DNA from: CAVVVS01 sp963751355
Lineage (GTDB): Bacteria; Bacteroidota; Ignavibacteria; Ignavibacteriales; Ignavibacteriaceae
NCBI GenBank assembly: GCA_963751355.1
Contig: CAVVVS010000005.1
Location: 1-64,000, forward strand
Direction of reading: 5' to 3'
Length of the DNA stretch: 64,000 bases
In this document: positions 39,038 to 48,511 of the stretch, in pieces
Numbering within the stretch: the first letter of the stretch is position 1
Layout: every line of letters starts with the position of its first letter
Made by a program: the position numbers and the translations under genes
Notes under the pieces: model-generated
What the model saw: only the letters and a program-made list of their open reading frames with translations
What the model was told of the DNA's origin: nothing
Databases searched by the model: none

Positions 39038-39230
39038 TTATCTTAGAATTATCATTTTTTTAGTCTCCTTAAAATCAGATGCCCTTAACTGATAAAAATA
39101 AACTCCGCTTGGAAGTGATGATGCATTAAATTCAACTTCATATTCCCCAGGTTGTTTTTTTCATTAACAAGAGCTGCTACTTCTCTTCCGAGGATGTCGT
39201 AAATTTTCATTTGTATTAGCATTAAATAGA
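39038..39230 (-). pseudogene. T9SS C-terminal sorting domain relic
   Basis: The minus strand gives MKIYDILGREVAALVNEK, then after a one-base frameshift GEYEVEFNASSLPSGVYFYQ and ETKKMIILR-stop. This is the second half of a type A sorting domain. The NYPNPFNP part and any passenger domain are gone. The frame is broken in a run of A near 39155-39165. Confidence 0.75.
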
Positions 39231-39250
39231 GTTCTTATATTTCCAACTGA

Positions 39251-39538
39251 TTGCGAAACTATTGTCCCATACGTATCACATGTATAATCGTAACCGTTCA
39301 AGTAATTCCCGGTCCGCGTTCAACCGGTTATGTTGCACCCTCACAGCCCGCATCTAATATTAGACACAAAAACGGGATTGGTACGGGGAAGGTGGAAATT
39401 AATATTCTTAATGATTTAACAGTTCAAGAAGAAAGTGAATACGATATTACTTTTGCTGACAGTCTCACATACGAAGGCAATCTTGTGGCAAGTAAAAATT
39501 ATTCCTTACTCAGGCTTAAACCGGTTACCGAAGAATGA
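39251..39538 (+). pseudogene. fragment of a large secreted protein, opposite strand to the sorting-domain relic
   Basis: The 95-residue frame contains VTVQVIPGPRSTGYVAPS, GTGKVEINILNDLTVQEESE and YDITFADSL. This looks like a beta-rich segment from long extracellular T9SS-type proteins, without signal peptide or ribosome site. The continuation after the stop is broken. I consider it a relic and not a gene. Confidence 0.5.
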
Positions 39539-39730
39539 CTGGTTGGTAAATAACTTTAACGGGGGTGAATCTTTACTTTTATGCTAGTACTAAATTTAAT
39601 TTTATCACTTTACGTGTAAAATACGGTAGGGTGGATTTTACGGATCCGGTGATTTAATATATTTTGATTATGTATTGTAACTCCGGTAAATACATCCAAA
39701 ATAAAAATTTCACTTTTTATCATTTTTCAA

Positions 39731-39786
39731 GCAAAAATCACTTAAATTAGGGCAAAAATCACTAATTTTTAGACAAAAATAACAAA
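39731..39786 (+). repeat. three direct repeats phased at 21 bp upstream of efp
   Basis: GCAAAAATCACTTA (39731), GCAAAAATCACTAA (39752) and ACAAAAATAACAAA (39773) start exactly 21 bp apart, two helical turns. They lie just upstream of the possible -35 at 39807. This would suit cooperative binding of a regulator on one DNA face. Confidence 0.65.
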
Positions 39787-39806
39787 TCTTTGTTAACTCA
39801 TCTTCC

Positions 39807-39835
39807 TTGACTTTCAGGCGTTATATATATATTTT
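39807..39835 (+). promoter_or_regulatory. possible promoter of the efp-accB-accC operon
   Basis: TTGACT (39807-39812) and TATTTT (39830-39835) are separated by 17 nt and lie about 35 nt before the efp start codon. The assignment is by consensus only. Confidence 0.4.
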
Positions 39836-39870
39836 TTCCATCTATTTATTAACAAATTCAAATATTATAT

Positions 39871-40434
39871 ATGGCAGATACTTCAGATTTCAGAAATGGA
39901 TTAATTATAAAATTTAAGAATGATTTATATTCAATTGTTGAATTCCAGCATGTAAAACCTGGAAAAGGCGGAGCTTTTGTTAGAACCACCCTCAAAAATA
40001 TAAAATCCGGAAAAGTTTTGGATAACACTTTTAGGGCAGGCGAAAGTGTTGAAACAGTAAGAGTTGAAAGACGAAAATACCAATATTTATATCGTGATAA
40101 CGATTTTTTAGTATGTATGGATAATGATACATTTGAGCAGATAAATGTGTCGGTAGAATATTTCGGTAAGAGTGTCGATTATCTTAAAGAAAGTGAAGAG
40201 GTCGAGTTATTATTTAACGGATCCGACATAATCAATGTTGAGATTCCCATCTTCGTTAATTTAAAAGTAGTAGAAACCGAACCCGGGTTTAAGGGCGATA
40301 CCGCTACCGGGGCTACGAAACCTGCAAAAGTTGAAACCGGCGCCACTGTAAGCGTTCCGTTATTCATTAACGAAGAAGATTTATTAAGAATTGATACTAG
40401 AACAGGGGAATATGTTGAAAGAGTAAAATCTTAA
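39871..40434 (+). CDS. efp: translation elongation factor P
   Basis: The factor relieves ribosome stalling at polyproline. This 187-residue protein has the three-domain EF-P layout: an N-terminal KOW-like domain with the loop KPGKGGAFVR (tip Lys32), a central OB domain and the C-terminal OB domain with the end LRIDTRTGEYVERV. The tip is Lys, the type modified by EpmA in some bacteria; no modification genes are in the window. It heads an operon with accB (15 bp) and accC. Confidence 0.95.
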   Translation: MADTSDFRNGLIIKFKNDLYSIVEFQHVKPGKGGAFVRTTLKNIKSGKVLDNTFRAGESVETVRVERRKYQYLYRDNDFLVCMDNDTFEQINVSVEYFGKSVDYLKESEEVELLFNGSDIINVEIPIFVNLKVVETEPGFKGDTATGATKPAKVETGATVSVPLFINEEDLLRIDTRTGEYVERVKS

Positions 40435-40449
40435 ATTTAAGGTAGCCAG

Positions 40450-40929
40450 ATGGATTTAAATATTATAAAAAAGCTTGTAAAAATAGTTGATACAAGCGAA
40501 ATAACCGATTTGGAAGTAGAGGAGAATGGTTTTAAGGTAAAGATTGCAAAGAATGTGCAGAACTCCGGTGTTACAGGTCAGCCGGAAGTATATTACAGGC
40601 AGCCTTTATCCGAAACACAAACACCTCAACCGGTTGACACACATACCGAATCAAAAGCACCGGAAAAGGAAGTTGTTTCGAAAGACTTACAAGAAGTACG
40701 GTCGCCAATCGTCGGAACATTTTACAGATCACCTGCTCCCGATGCAGATTCATATGTTCAGATAGGAGATATGGTTTCTCCCGGTTCAGTACTCTGCATT
40801 GTTGAAGCAATGAAATTGATGAACGAAATAGAATCCGACATTGCCGGAAAAATTATGAAAATTATGGTTGATAACGGTAAACCTGTGGAATACAATCAAC
40901 CTTTGTTCTTAATTGATACTTCTGTTTGA
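40450..40929 (+). CDS. accB: biotin carboxyl carrier protein of acetyl-CoA carboxylase
   Basis: The 159-residue protein has an N-terminal helical region, a Pro/Thr/Glu-rich linker (about 45-80) and a C-terminal biotinyl domain. The biotinylation motif is EAMKLMNEI (Lys122). It carries CO2 between biotin carboxylase and carboxyltransferase in malonyl-CoA synthesis. It lies 15 bp after efp and 27 bp before accC. Confidence 0.96.
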   Translation: MDLNIIKKLVKIVDTSEITDLEVEENGFKVKIAKNVQNSGVTGQPEVYYRQPLSETQTPQPVDTHTESKAPEKEVVSKDLQEVRSPIVGTFYRSPAPDADSYVQIGDMVSPGSVLCIVEAMKLMNEIESDIAGKIMKIMVDNGKPVEYNQPLFLIDTSV

Positions 40930-40956
40930 TTCCTATTTTAAGAGATTGAGGATACT

Positions 40957-42294
40957 TTGTTTAATAAGATTTTAATAGCCAACAGGGGCGAAATTGCACT
41001 TAGGATAATACGGACCTGTAAAGAATTAGGAATTAAAACCGTTGCCGTATATTCCGAAGTTGATAGAGACTCACTTCATGTTACGTTTGCAGACGAAGCC
41101 GTTTGTATCGGCCCTTCCATCAGCAAAGACAGCTATTTAAAAATCCCGGCGTTAATTTCGGCAGCCCAAATTACGGGAGCGGATGCAATACACCCCGGTT
41201 ATGGTTTCCTGGCAGAAAATGCCGGCTTTTCGGAAATTTGTTCCGAATCGGATATTAAATTTATCGGACCTTCACCCGAAATGATTTCCGCTATGGGAGA
41301 TAAATCCTTTGCTAAAGATACGATGAAAAAAAACGGTGTTCCCGTAGTGCCCGGTAGTGACGGAGTAGTAAATGATTCAGAACTTGGTAAAGAAATTGCC
41401 GAAAGCATCGGTTTCCCAGTTATTATAAAAGCTTCTGCAGGCGGCGGCGGAAAAGGAATGCGTATTGTTTGGGGAAAAAATGATTTTGATAAAGCTTTTC
41501 AAACCGCCAAGAACGAAGCTGAGTCTGCATTCGGTAATGCCGAAGTTTATATAGAAAAATTTATCGAAAACCCCCGGCATGTTGAAATTCAAGTTATGGG
41601 CGATATGCATGGGAATGTTCGTCACTATGGCGAAAGAGATTGTTCGGTTCAAAGACGTCATCAGAAGTTGATTGAAGAATCACCCTCCCCGGCAATCGAT
41701 CAAATGTTGAGGGAGAAGATGGGAGAGACCGCAATTCTCGGTGCAAAATCAGTTAATTATGAAGGCGCCGGCACAATCGAATTTCTGCTTGATAAACATA
41801 AAAATTTCTACTTTATGGAAATGAATACAAGAATTCAAGTAGAGCACCCCGTAACCGAATGGGTTTACGGTGTTGATCTTGTTCGTCAGCAAATTTTGGT
41901 TGCTGCCGGAGAGAAAATCGAGAAATCTACAAAAAAACCGATCGGTCACAGTATTGAATTCAGGATAAATGCGGAAGACCCCGAACATGGGTTTAGGCCT
42001 TCCCCGGGGAAAATTCATTCATGTCATTTCCCGGGCGGATTCGGAGTTCGAATTGATTCGCACATTTATGCCTCCTACTCCATTCCTCCTTTTTATGATT
42101 CTCTTATTGCAAAGTTAATTGTATGGGGGGAAGACAGACAACATGCAATAGAGCGCGGAAAAAGAGCACTTGAAGAATTTGTTATCGAAGGAATTAAAAC
42201 CACAATTCCATTCCACCGGCAGGTTTTGGAGGATGAAAGATTTGTCAGCGGAAATTTTGACACTGGTTTCCTTGAAAAATTCGAATTTAAATAA
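40957..42294 (+). CDS. accC: biotin carboxylase subunit of acetyl-CoA carboxylase
   Basis: The 445-residue enzyme has the biotin-carboxylase N-domain (ILIANRGEIALRIIRTCKEL), the ATP-grasp glycine loop KASAGGGGKGMRIV and the active-site segment EMNTRIQVEHPVTE. The start is TTG, with GAGG 5 nt upstream; no ATG precedes it in a better place. It carboxylates biotin on AccB. The accA/accD genes are not in the window. Confidence 0.96.
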   Translation: MFNKILIANRGEIALRIIRTCKELGIKTVAVYSEVDRDSLHVTFADEAVCIGPSISKDSYLKIPALISAAQITGADAIHPGYGFLAENAGFSEICSESDIKFIGPSPEMISAMGDKSFAKDTMKKNGVPVVPGSDGVVNDSELGKEIAESIGFPVIIKASAGGGGKGMRIVWGKNDFDKAFQTAKNEAESAFGNAEVYIEKFIENPRHVEIQVMGDMHGNVRHYGERDCSVQRRHQKLIEESPSPAIDQMLREKMGETAILGAKSVNYEGAGTIEFLLDKHKNFYFMEMNTRIQVEHPVTEWVYGVDLVRQQILVAAGEKIEKSTKKPIGHSIEFRINAEDPEHGFRPSPGKIHSCHFPGGFGVRIDSHIYASYSIPPFYDSLIAKLIVWGEDRQHAIERGKRALEEFVIEGIKTTIPFHRQVLEDERFVSGNFDTGFLEKFEFK

Positions 42295-42537
42295 TCTTTA
42301 TTATTAGTCCTTTTTCATTAAAATTTACAAGAGGTTGTACAAAAATTAATCTTTTTCCGGGAAATTATTTACAGACTAATCATTTACTATGGATTTTATA
42401 TTTAAAATTATTTCCTGGTCAACCCTGGACAAGATAGGAATTACAAAAAAGCAAAACCGTAACGTTTTGCCCGACTATTATTAAATAATGGCACTTTAAA
42501 GTTCTTTATTAGATCAAAACTAAACATTGAGGTAAAA

Positions 42538-42918
42538 ATGGACTTCCCTGAAAAATTAAAATATACAAAGGATCACGAATGGATTTTAATTGATGGAAAA
42601 ACAGGCATTATCGGTATTACGGAATATGCACAGGGTGAATTAGGCGACGTTGTTTTTGTTGATATTGATCCTAACCTGAGTGAAATAACAAAAGGAGAAA
42701 CATTCGGAACTATTGAAGCAGTTAAAACAGTTAGCGATCTCTATGCACCCTGCAGTGGAAAAGTGTTGGAAATAAATAAAGAATTAACTGATTCACCTGA
42801 ACTGATAAATACCGATTCTTACGATAAAGGTTGGATGATAAAGATTGATATAAACAATGCGGAAGATTTAAACGATTTGTTGGATAGCACGACTTATAAA
42901 GAATTAATAGGACAATAA
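42538..42918 (+). CDS. gcvH: glycine cleavage system H protein
   Basis: This 126-residue lipoyl protein carries Lys63 in GTIEAVKTVSDLYAP, the lipoylation site, and the usual start KYTKDHEWI. It shuttles the aminomethyl group between the P and T proteins of glycine cleavage. No other gcv genes adjoin. It stands alone, followed by a hairpin terminator at 43032-43065. Confidence 0.96.
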   Translation: MDFPEKLKYTKDHEWILIDGKTGIIGITEYAQGELGDVVFVDIDPNLSEITKGETFGTIEAVKTVSDLYAPCSGKVLEINKELTDSPELINTDSYDKGWMIKIDINNAEDLNDLLDSTTYKELIGQ

Positions 42919-43031
42919 CCCAATTATTTTGGAAAATTCTTCTATCCTTTATCCCGGTATGAGAATACTATTATATAAAGTTGTATTCGCACTGTTATTC
43001 CATCGGATATTATTAACCATTTAGAGGCAAG

Positions 43032-43065
43032 AAAACAAAATCCTTTTAAACAGGATTTTGTTTTT
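43032..43065 (+). terminator. rho-independent terminator after gcvH
   Basis: AAAACAAAATCCT (about 43032-43043) pairs with AGGATTTTGTTTT (43052-43064), then a T-rich tail. It lies 40 bp before guaA. Confidence 0.85.
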
Positions 43066-43105
43066 ATTTTAAAAAACTTATAGGAAAGAAAGTAACTTAA
43101 AAGAA

Positions 43106-44647
43106 ATGAAAAATAGAGAAAACATTTTAATCATAGATTTTGGTTCGCAATATACGCAGCTAATTACCAGGAGGATCAGAGAAGCTAATGTTTATTCCGA
43201 AATACATCACAACAGTATTACGCTAGACGAAGTAAAAAAAATGAATCCATCGGGAATTATTCTTTCGGGAGGACCGCTCAGTGTATACGATGAAGGAGCG
43301 CCTTTAATTGATGAGCGAATATTAAAATTAGGGATCCCCGTACTTGGAATTTGCTACGGGCTTCAATTGATTAGTAAAGCGTTCAAAGGGAAAGTGAAAC
43401 CTGCCGAAGACAGAGAATACGGCAAGGTTGTTTTAAGAGTTAGCGATGATTCGGTTTTATTCGACAATGTAACCCCCAACTCTATCGCATGGATGAGTCA
43501 CGGCGATTATATTACTAAATTACCGGTAGGATTTAAAACTCTTGCCGAGTCGGAACACTCACCTATTTGTGCTATTTCCAATGAATCACAAAAAATTTAC
43601 GGTGTGCAATTCCATCCTGAAGTAGTGCATACCGAAGAAGGTTCAAAAATAATTCACAATTTTGTGTTTCATATCTGCAAATGCAAAAGAGATTGGACTC
43701 CGGTAAATTTAATCGAAGAAAAAATTGAACAGATTAAACACATAGCCAAAAACTCCAAGGCAATATGTGCACTTAGCGGCGGTGTAGATTCAACGGTTGC
43801 AGCAGTCCTCGTTAAAAAAGCTTTGGGCGATAATTTAATTTCCATTCATATCGATACCGGGTTGATGCGAAAAGATGAAAGTCTAAAAGTAGGTAAAATG
43901 TTCGAAGAGAAATTAAATTTAAATCATATTCATGTTGATGCTTCTAAAAAATTTCTTGGCAGGTTAAGAGGTGTTACCGATCCTGAACAAAAAAGAAAGA
44001 TTATCGGGAATACTTTTATCGAAGTATTTGAAGAGGAAGCAAAAAAATTCGACGATGCTAAGTTTTTAGTTCAGGGAACATTATATCCGGATGTCATCGA
44101 ATCAGTTCAGGTAAAGGGATCCTCTGCTACAATAAAATCACATCACAATGTAGGCGGTTTGCCGGAAAAGATGGATTTTCAATTGATTGAACCTTTCAGA
44201 GAATTGTTTAAAGATGAAGTAAGACGGGTGGGGCGTGAACTTATGATACCGGAGGAATTTATTGAAAGGCATCCATTTCCCGGACCTGGACTGGCAGTGA
44301 GAATAATTGGTGAAATTACTAAACAGAAACTTGACATTCTAAGAGAAGCTGACGATATTTTTATTAATGAGATTAAAAAAGCAATATTGTACGATAAAAT
44401 TTGGCAGGCGTTTACGGTATTGCTCCCCGTGCAGTCTGTGGGAGTTATGGGTGATGCAAGAACATACGAAAATGTTTTAGCATTACGAGCCGTAACTTCG
44501 GTCGATGGAATGACTGCCGACTGGTACAAATTCGATCATGATTTTCTTGCTGACGTTTCGAATAAAATCATAAATAAAATTAAAGGTATAAATAGAGTGG
44601 TTTACGATATCAGTTCGAAACCGCCTTCCACAATTGAATGGGAATAA
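43106..44647 (+). CDS. guaA: GMP synthase (glutamine-hydrolysing)
   Basis: The 513-residue enzyme makes GMP from XMP. The N-terminal class I glutamine amidotransferase has the nucleophile in LGICYGLQ and the catalytic His in QFHPEV. The ATP-pyrophosphatase loop is LSGGVDSTVAA. The C-terminal dimerisation domain ends SSKPPSTIEWE, the usual end of GuaA. The downstream TPR gene begins on the base after its stop. Confidence 0.97.
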   Translation: MKNRENILIIDFGSQYTQLITRRIREANVYSEIHHNSITLDEVKKMNPSGIILSGGPLSVYDEGAPLIDERILKLGIPVLGICYGLQLISKAFKGKVKPAEDREYGKVVLRVSDDSVLFDNVTPNSIAWMSHGDYITKLPVGFKTLAESEHSPICAISNESQKIYGVQFHPEVVHTEEGSKIIHNFVFHICKCKRDWTPVNLIEEKIEQIKHIAKNSKAICALSGGVDSTVAAVLVKKALGDNLISIHIDTGLMRKDESLKVGKMFEEKLNLNHIHVDASKKFLGRLRGVTDPEQKRKIIGNTFIEVFEEEAKKFDDAKFLVQGTLYPDVIESVQVKGSSATIKSHHNVGGLPEKMDFQLIEPFRELFKDEVRRVGRELMIPEEFIERHPFPGPGLAVRIIGEITKQKLDILREADDIFINEIKKAILYDKIWQAFTVLLPVQSVGVMGDARTYENVLALRAVTSVDGMTADWYKFDHDFLADVSNKIINKIKGINRVVYDISSKPPSTIEWE

Positions 44648-45556
44648 ATGGAACCTAACTATCAAATTGAACATAAAATGAAAATTGCCCATGATTTTGA
44701 AAGTGAAGGAAAACTTCTTCACGCCGGACAAATCTATACTTCAATTATAAATGACAATCCCGATTTTGCGGATGTTCATTTGAACTTAGCCAATCTCTTT
44801 GAAAAAATGCGAAATATTGCACCGGGTATAGAATTGCTGAAAAATTTTCTTGCCCGGTATCCTGAAGATAATGATATTAGAATATTTTTAGGTCAGTATC
44901 TTTTACGAAACTCTAAATGGGATGAAGCAATAGATATCCTTTCATATATCTTACCGGAGGAAGAACCGGTGGTTTCATTTTTTGTGGGTTATTCGTATTT
45001 CATGCTTGAAGAATATGAAGCGTCGAAGCTTAATTTTCTGAATTTCTTAGCATATCAGGAGCGTTCGGAACTTTTAAACGAAGCATATATTTATTTGGCA
45101 AAGATTGAGTTGAAACTGGGAAGTCTTGAAAATGTTTTGAAGTATGCAAAGAAAGCCGAGATGTTATATTCAAATTACTGGGAGCTGAACTTAATTTATG
45201 CCGAAACTTATTACAAAATGGATATGATTGAGCATGCAGTTGCGCAAGTTGAGAAAGCAATAAAATTAAATCCGAAAGAGTCGGCAACCAGAGAATTGGC
45301 CGGAAAAATCTATCTGAAAGCAGGGGACTATACAAAAGCGGAAAAAGAATTTATCAAGTATATAGATTCCATTGATGATGTATCCTCCGATATATATACT
45401 AAACTGGCTGAAGCCTGCCTCAAATCCGAAAAAACAAAAGAAGCAATAGCCTATTATGATATTGCCATAAAAATAGATCCTCTGAATGACCGGGCTGTAG
45501 AAGGTAAAAAAAACGCTTCATCCCTCCTAAAAAATAATGTGGTTAATGATGCCTAA
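44648..45556 (+). CDS. tetratricopeptide-repeat protein
   Basis: This 302-residue protein is all-helical with TPR units through most of its length, for example FADVHLNLANLFEKM, LNEAYIYLAKIELKLGSLEN and AIAYYDIAIKIDPLNDRAV. There is no signal peptide, so it should be cytoplasmic. It begins directly after the guaA stop and overlaps the next gene by 20 bp, so the three are probably coupled. Its partner is unknown. Confidence 0.85.
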   Translation: MEPNYQIEHKMKIAHDFESEGKLLHAGQIYTSIINDNPDFADVHLNLANLFEKMRNIAPGIELLKNFLARYPEDNDIRIFLGQYLLRNSKWDEAIDILSYILPEEEPVVSFFVGYSYFMLEEYEASKLNFLNFLAYQERSELLNEAYIYLAKIELKLGSLENVLKYAKKAEMLYSNYWELNLIYAETYYKMDMIEHAVAQVEKAIKLNPKESATRELAGKIYLKAGDYTKAEKEFIKYIDSIDDVSSDIYTKLAEACLKSEKTKEAIAYYDIAIKIDPLNDRAVEGKKNASSLLKNNVVNDA

Positions 45557-47300
45557 AATAAAATTGTTGATAATAATTATTTTAATTACTTTTTATACCG
45601 GTTCGTATGCACAAGAAGCTGAAAATCAGAATAACGGCAAAATGGAATTCCAGCTTGCGCTTAATCTTTATGAATCAGGGCAGTATCAGGACGCATTACA
45701 ATTATTGGATAAAATAATAAATCGTGAGAACCTTACTTCCAGAACCACAGTTGCAACTCTATTTAAAGCTGAATCTTTGCTTCAATTAAAAAAATATGAT
45801 GAAGCGAAGAAAATATTGGATGATTTTATTCATGAATTTCCCGGAAGCAGGTACATAAATGAAGCTAGAGTTGTATTGACTAAAATAAATCTTGAGCAGA
45901 ATAATTATCTGGATGCATTTAGAGAATTATTAACCATTATTGTAAAATCCGATTCAAGCAATTATATTAAAGAAGCCAAAGCCGGCAGTGAAAAAATCGC
46001 TTTAAATTATTTAACGTTGAATCAAATAAAAAGTATCAGCGATACAACCCGCAGCCAAAATTTAAAGGCTTATTTACTCCTGTTAAGCGGAAAAATGTAT
46101 TTGAGCAATGGTAATTACGACAGCGCTAAAATAGCTTTTGATAATACAACAAAATTATATCCTGGTACCGATGAAGCACTTGAAGCCGGCAAACTATTAC
46201 AGATTAAATCGGACAAAACAGATTCTACTTTTACCGAAACTCCGCTCATTGGTGTTATGCTGCCTATAAGTAAAATTGACAGCGGAGATGTATCCGATGC
46301 AAGTTCCGAAATTCTTGCGGGAATAAAATTTGCGATTTCAAATTATAATCAAACTCATGATTCAAAAATTGGTTTACTTATTCGCAATACGGAAAGAAAG
46401 AGAGAACAGATTGAGAAGATTAAAGATGAGATTATTAACATTCCAAGGGTGAAAGTAATAGTTGGTCCAATTTACAGCGATGAAGTGCGTGAAACACTGG
46501 ACGCATTTAAAGATACCGATATTCCGATTATTTCCCCTACTGCAACCGAGAACGGATTGACAGATAAGTATCCGAATTTTTTCCAGGCTAATCCATCATT
46601 TGCAATCCGGGGAAAAGTGATGGCTCAATATATCTATTATGTTGAGAATAAAAGAAAAATGGCTGTGTTGAATGCAATAGACGGGTATTCTCCGCTACTC
46701 GCAAACGCTTTCGTTGAAGAATTCAAGGAACTGGGAGGAGAGATACTTACAGAGCAAAGTTACAGAAGTAACAGTTTCGAATTGAGCGATCAAGTTTCCC
46801 AGATAGCCGCGGATTCATTGGTATTAGACGGAGTTTATCTGCCCTTAGCGGATAAAAGAGATGTACCTGCAATTCTTTCTCAATTTGTGCAGCATAATTT
46901 GAATGTACCGATTTACGGAAATCAAGACTGGTTTTTAGCAAAAGGCTACGAAACATCGCCTGAATTGAGTGATAAATTAACTTTTACATCGGACTTTTAT
47001 ATAGATTTTAATAATAATGAATATAAAAAGTTTAGTGAGAATTTTTTAAATATCACCAATATCGATGCGAACAGAAATGTTCTGTACGGATATGATATGG
47101 CTGAGTATTTATTAGATATTGTTCATAATTTTAATAGCAGCAGAGATATCATTAAAAAAGAATTGGAATCAGGTAAGATATTCAGAGGCTTTCATAACAA
47201 TATCTTTTTCGATCAAAACAGGGTAAATAAATTTTTAAACATTGTACGTTATAGAGACGGAAAATTTGAACTTGTCGATAAATTTAAAGCCAGTAAATGA
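45537..47300 (+). CDS. LpoA/periplasmic-binding-like protein with TPR domain
   Basis: The hydrophobic start (IKLLIIIILITFYTGSYAQ) is a signal peptide. Residues about 30-230 are TPR helices, and about 240-580 form a type I periplasmic-binding fold: IGVMLPISK, VIVGPIYSDEV, PIISPTATENGL and VPIYGNQDWF. This order matches penicillin-binding-protein activators of the LpoA type and branched-chain-amino-acid receptor-like proteins. Start codons at 45537, 45546 and 45549 are all possible. RadC follows after 11 bp. Confidence 0.8.
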   Translation: MWLMMPKIKLLIIIILITFYTGSYAQEAENQNNGKMEFQLALNLYESGQYQDALQLLDKIINRENLTSRTTVATLFKAESLLQLKKYDEAKKILDDFIHEFPGSRYINEARVVLTKINLEQNNYLDAFRELLTIIVKSDSSNYIKEAKAGSEKIALNYLTLNQIKSISDTTRSQNLKAYLLLLSGKMYLSNGNYDSAKIAFDNTTKLYPGTDEALEAGKLLQIKSDKTDSTFTETPLIGVMLPISKIDSGDVSDASSEILAGIKFAISNYNQTHDSKIGLLIRNTERKREQIEKIKDEIINIPRVKVIVGPIYSDEVRETLDAFKDTDIPIISPTATENGLTDKYPNFFQANPSFAIRGKVMAQYIYYVENKRKMAVLNAIDGYSPLLANAFVEEFKELGGEILTEQSYRSNSFELSDQVSQIAADSLVLDGVYLPLADKRDVPAILSQFVQHNLNVPIYGNQDWFLAKGYETSPELSDKLTFTSDFYIDFNNNEYKKFSENFLNITNIDANRNVLYGYDMAEYLLDIVHNFNSSRDIIKKELESGKIFRGFHNNIFFDQNRVNKFLNIVRYRDGKFELVDKFKASK

Positions 47301-47311
47301 ATTAAAAAAAA

Positions 47312-48004
47312 TTGAGGGATAAAATTTCAACAGTTAAAGATTTACCTCTAGATGATAGACCAAGAGAAAAATTAACAATACGCGGAGCACAAAGTTTAAC
47401 TGATGCTGAGTTGCTGGCGATCTTATTACGGACAGGAACTAAAGGAAAGTCCGTGATCAGCATAGCCCAGGATCTGATAAGTAAGCATACCAACCTTGCT
47501 GTGTTAGCATCAAAATCACTTTCATCTTTAACCGAAAATCCAGGCATTGGCAAGGACAAAGCCGCAACTCTTTTGGCTGCATTCGAATTGAGCAGAAGAA
47601 TTCTATTCCAATCCAAATGGTTTTCCGATAAAAAAATCACATCTCCGGGAGAAATCGGAGAAATTTTTATTCCGCTACTAAGAGATGAAATGAAAGAGAA
47701 ATTTTTGATAATTTGTTTGAATTCAGCCAATAAAATCATAAAATATGAAGTTATTTCCGTCGGGAACTTAAATTCCAGTGTGATTCATCCCAGAGAAATT
47801 TTTAAGGTAGCTATTGAAAATAACTCAGCAAGTGTTATATTAGTACATAATCATCCGAGCGGTAATCCAGAACCAAGTAATGAGGACATAGCAATTACTC
47901 GGAAACTTGTAGATGCGGGTAAAATTATTGATATTCCTGTCTACGATCATATCATAACTGCGGGGGAAACTTTCACAAGTTTTGTGGAGAGAAGATTAAT
48001 TTAA
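47312..48004 (+). CDS. radC: RadC-family JAB/MPN-domain protein
   Basis: This 230-residue protein has N-terminal helix-hairpin-helix DNA-binding units (LLRTGTKGKSV, PGIGKDKAATLL) and a C-terminal JAB/MPN domain. The metal motif VHNHPSGNPEPSNED is complete. The exact role of RadC is debated; a repair or recombination association is traditional. The start is TTG, since an in-frame stop lies just before it. It follows the LpoA-like gene. Confidence 0.9.
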   Translation: MRDKISTVKDLPLDDRPREKLTIRGAQSLTDAELLAILLRTGTKGKSVISIAQDLISKHTNLAVLASKSLSSLTENPGIGKDKAATLLAAFELSRRILFQSKWFSDKKITSPGEIGEIFIPLLRDEMKEKFLIICLNSANKIIKYEVISVGNLNSSVIHPREIFKVAIENNSASVILVHNHPSGNPEPSNEDIAITRKLVDAGKIIDIPVYDHIITAGETFTSFVERRLI

Positions 48005-48198
48005 TCTTGTATTCCAAAACATAGATGATATTCAATAAAACGTATCACTTGAAATTAATAATCTAAATTATTATATATTGTAACATACTAAAAAGGTTCT
48101 TTGTATAACTTATTATTTATGAAAATCTTATCATTATGTGTTTCTTTTCGAAAATAATCAATATGAGCTACCTACAAATAAATCATTGGAGGTCCTAA

Positions 48199-48474
48199 AT
48201 GAAAGTAACAACAGTCCTAAGAAATGCTGCCATAGTCGCTACTTTTGGTATAACTGTAGCATTCATGAGCGGTTGCGGAGGCGTTAGTGATGCTGAAATG
48301 GCACAATTAAACAGTCTTCGAGGCGAAGTAACTTCACTTCAGAAACAAGCAGATTCTTTGAAAGATCAAAGATCAAGCCTGACAAAACAAATCTCAGAAA
48401 AGGAAGCAAAGCTTCAAGAATGCAACAAACAAAAAGAAGAGACCAAAGCTAACTTAGAAAAAATTGGTCAATAA
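48199..48474 (+). CDS. small coiled-coil lipoprotein
   Basis: A signal peptide ends at the lipobox FMSGCGG (Cys26). About 60 residues of heptad-rich coiled coil follow (MAQLNSLRGEVTSLQKQADS onward). It resembles Lpp-type murein lipoproteins in shape but has no C-terminal Lys/Arg attachment motif. GGAGG precedes the ATG. The LysM protein gene follows after 37 bp, suggesting a shared envelope role. Confidence 0.8.
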   Translation: MKVTTVLRNAAIVATFGITVAFMSGCGGVSDAEMAQLNSLRGEVTSLQKQADSLKDQRSSLTKQISEKEAKLQECNKQKEETKANLEKIGQ

Positions 48475-48511
48475 TTTGAAAGTTTAAAAAATTGAATTTG
48501 GAGGAAATATT

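Larger units (their letters stand above)
38946..39870. other. intergenic region with two relics and phased repeats
   Basis: It contains the T9SS sorting-domain relic (39038-39230), the secreted-protein fragment (39251-39538), the three 21-bp-spaced repeats (39731-39786) and a possible promoter of the efp operon. Confidence 0.6.

Noticed and set aside
39251..39538. 95-residue frame considered as a real gene
   Set aside because: No start signal or signal peptide, and homology-like sequence continues past its stop in broken frames; treated as a relic.
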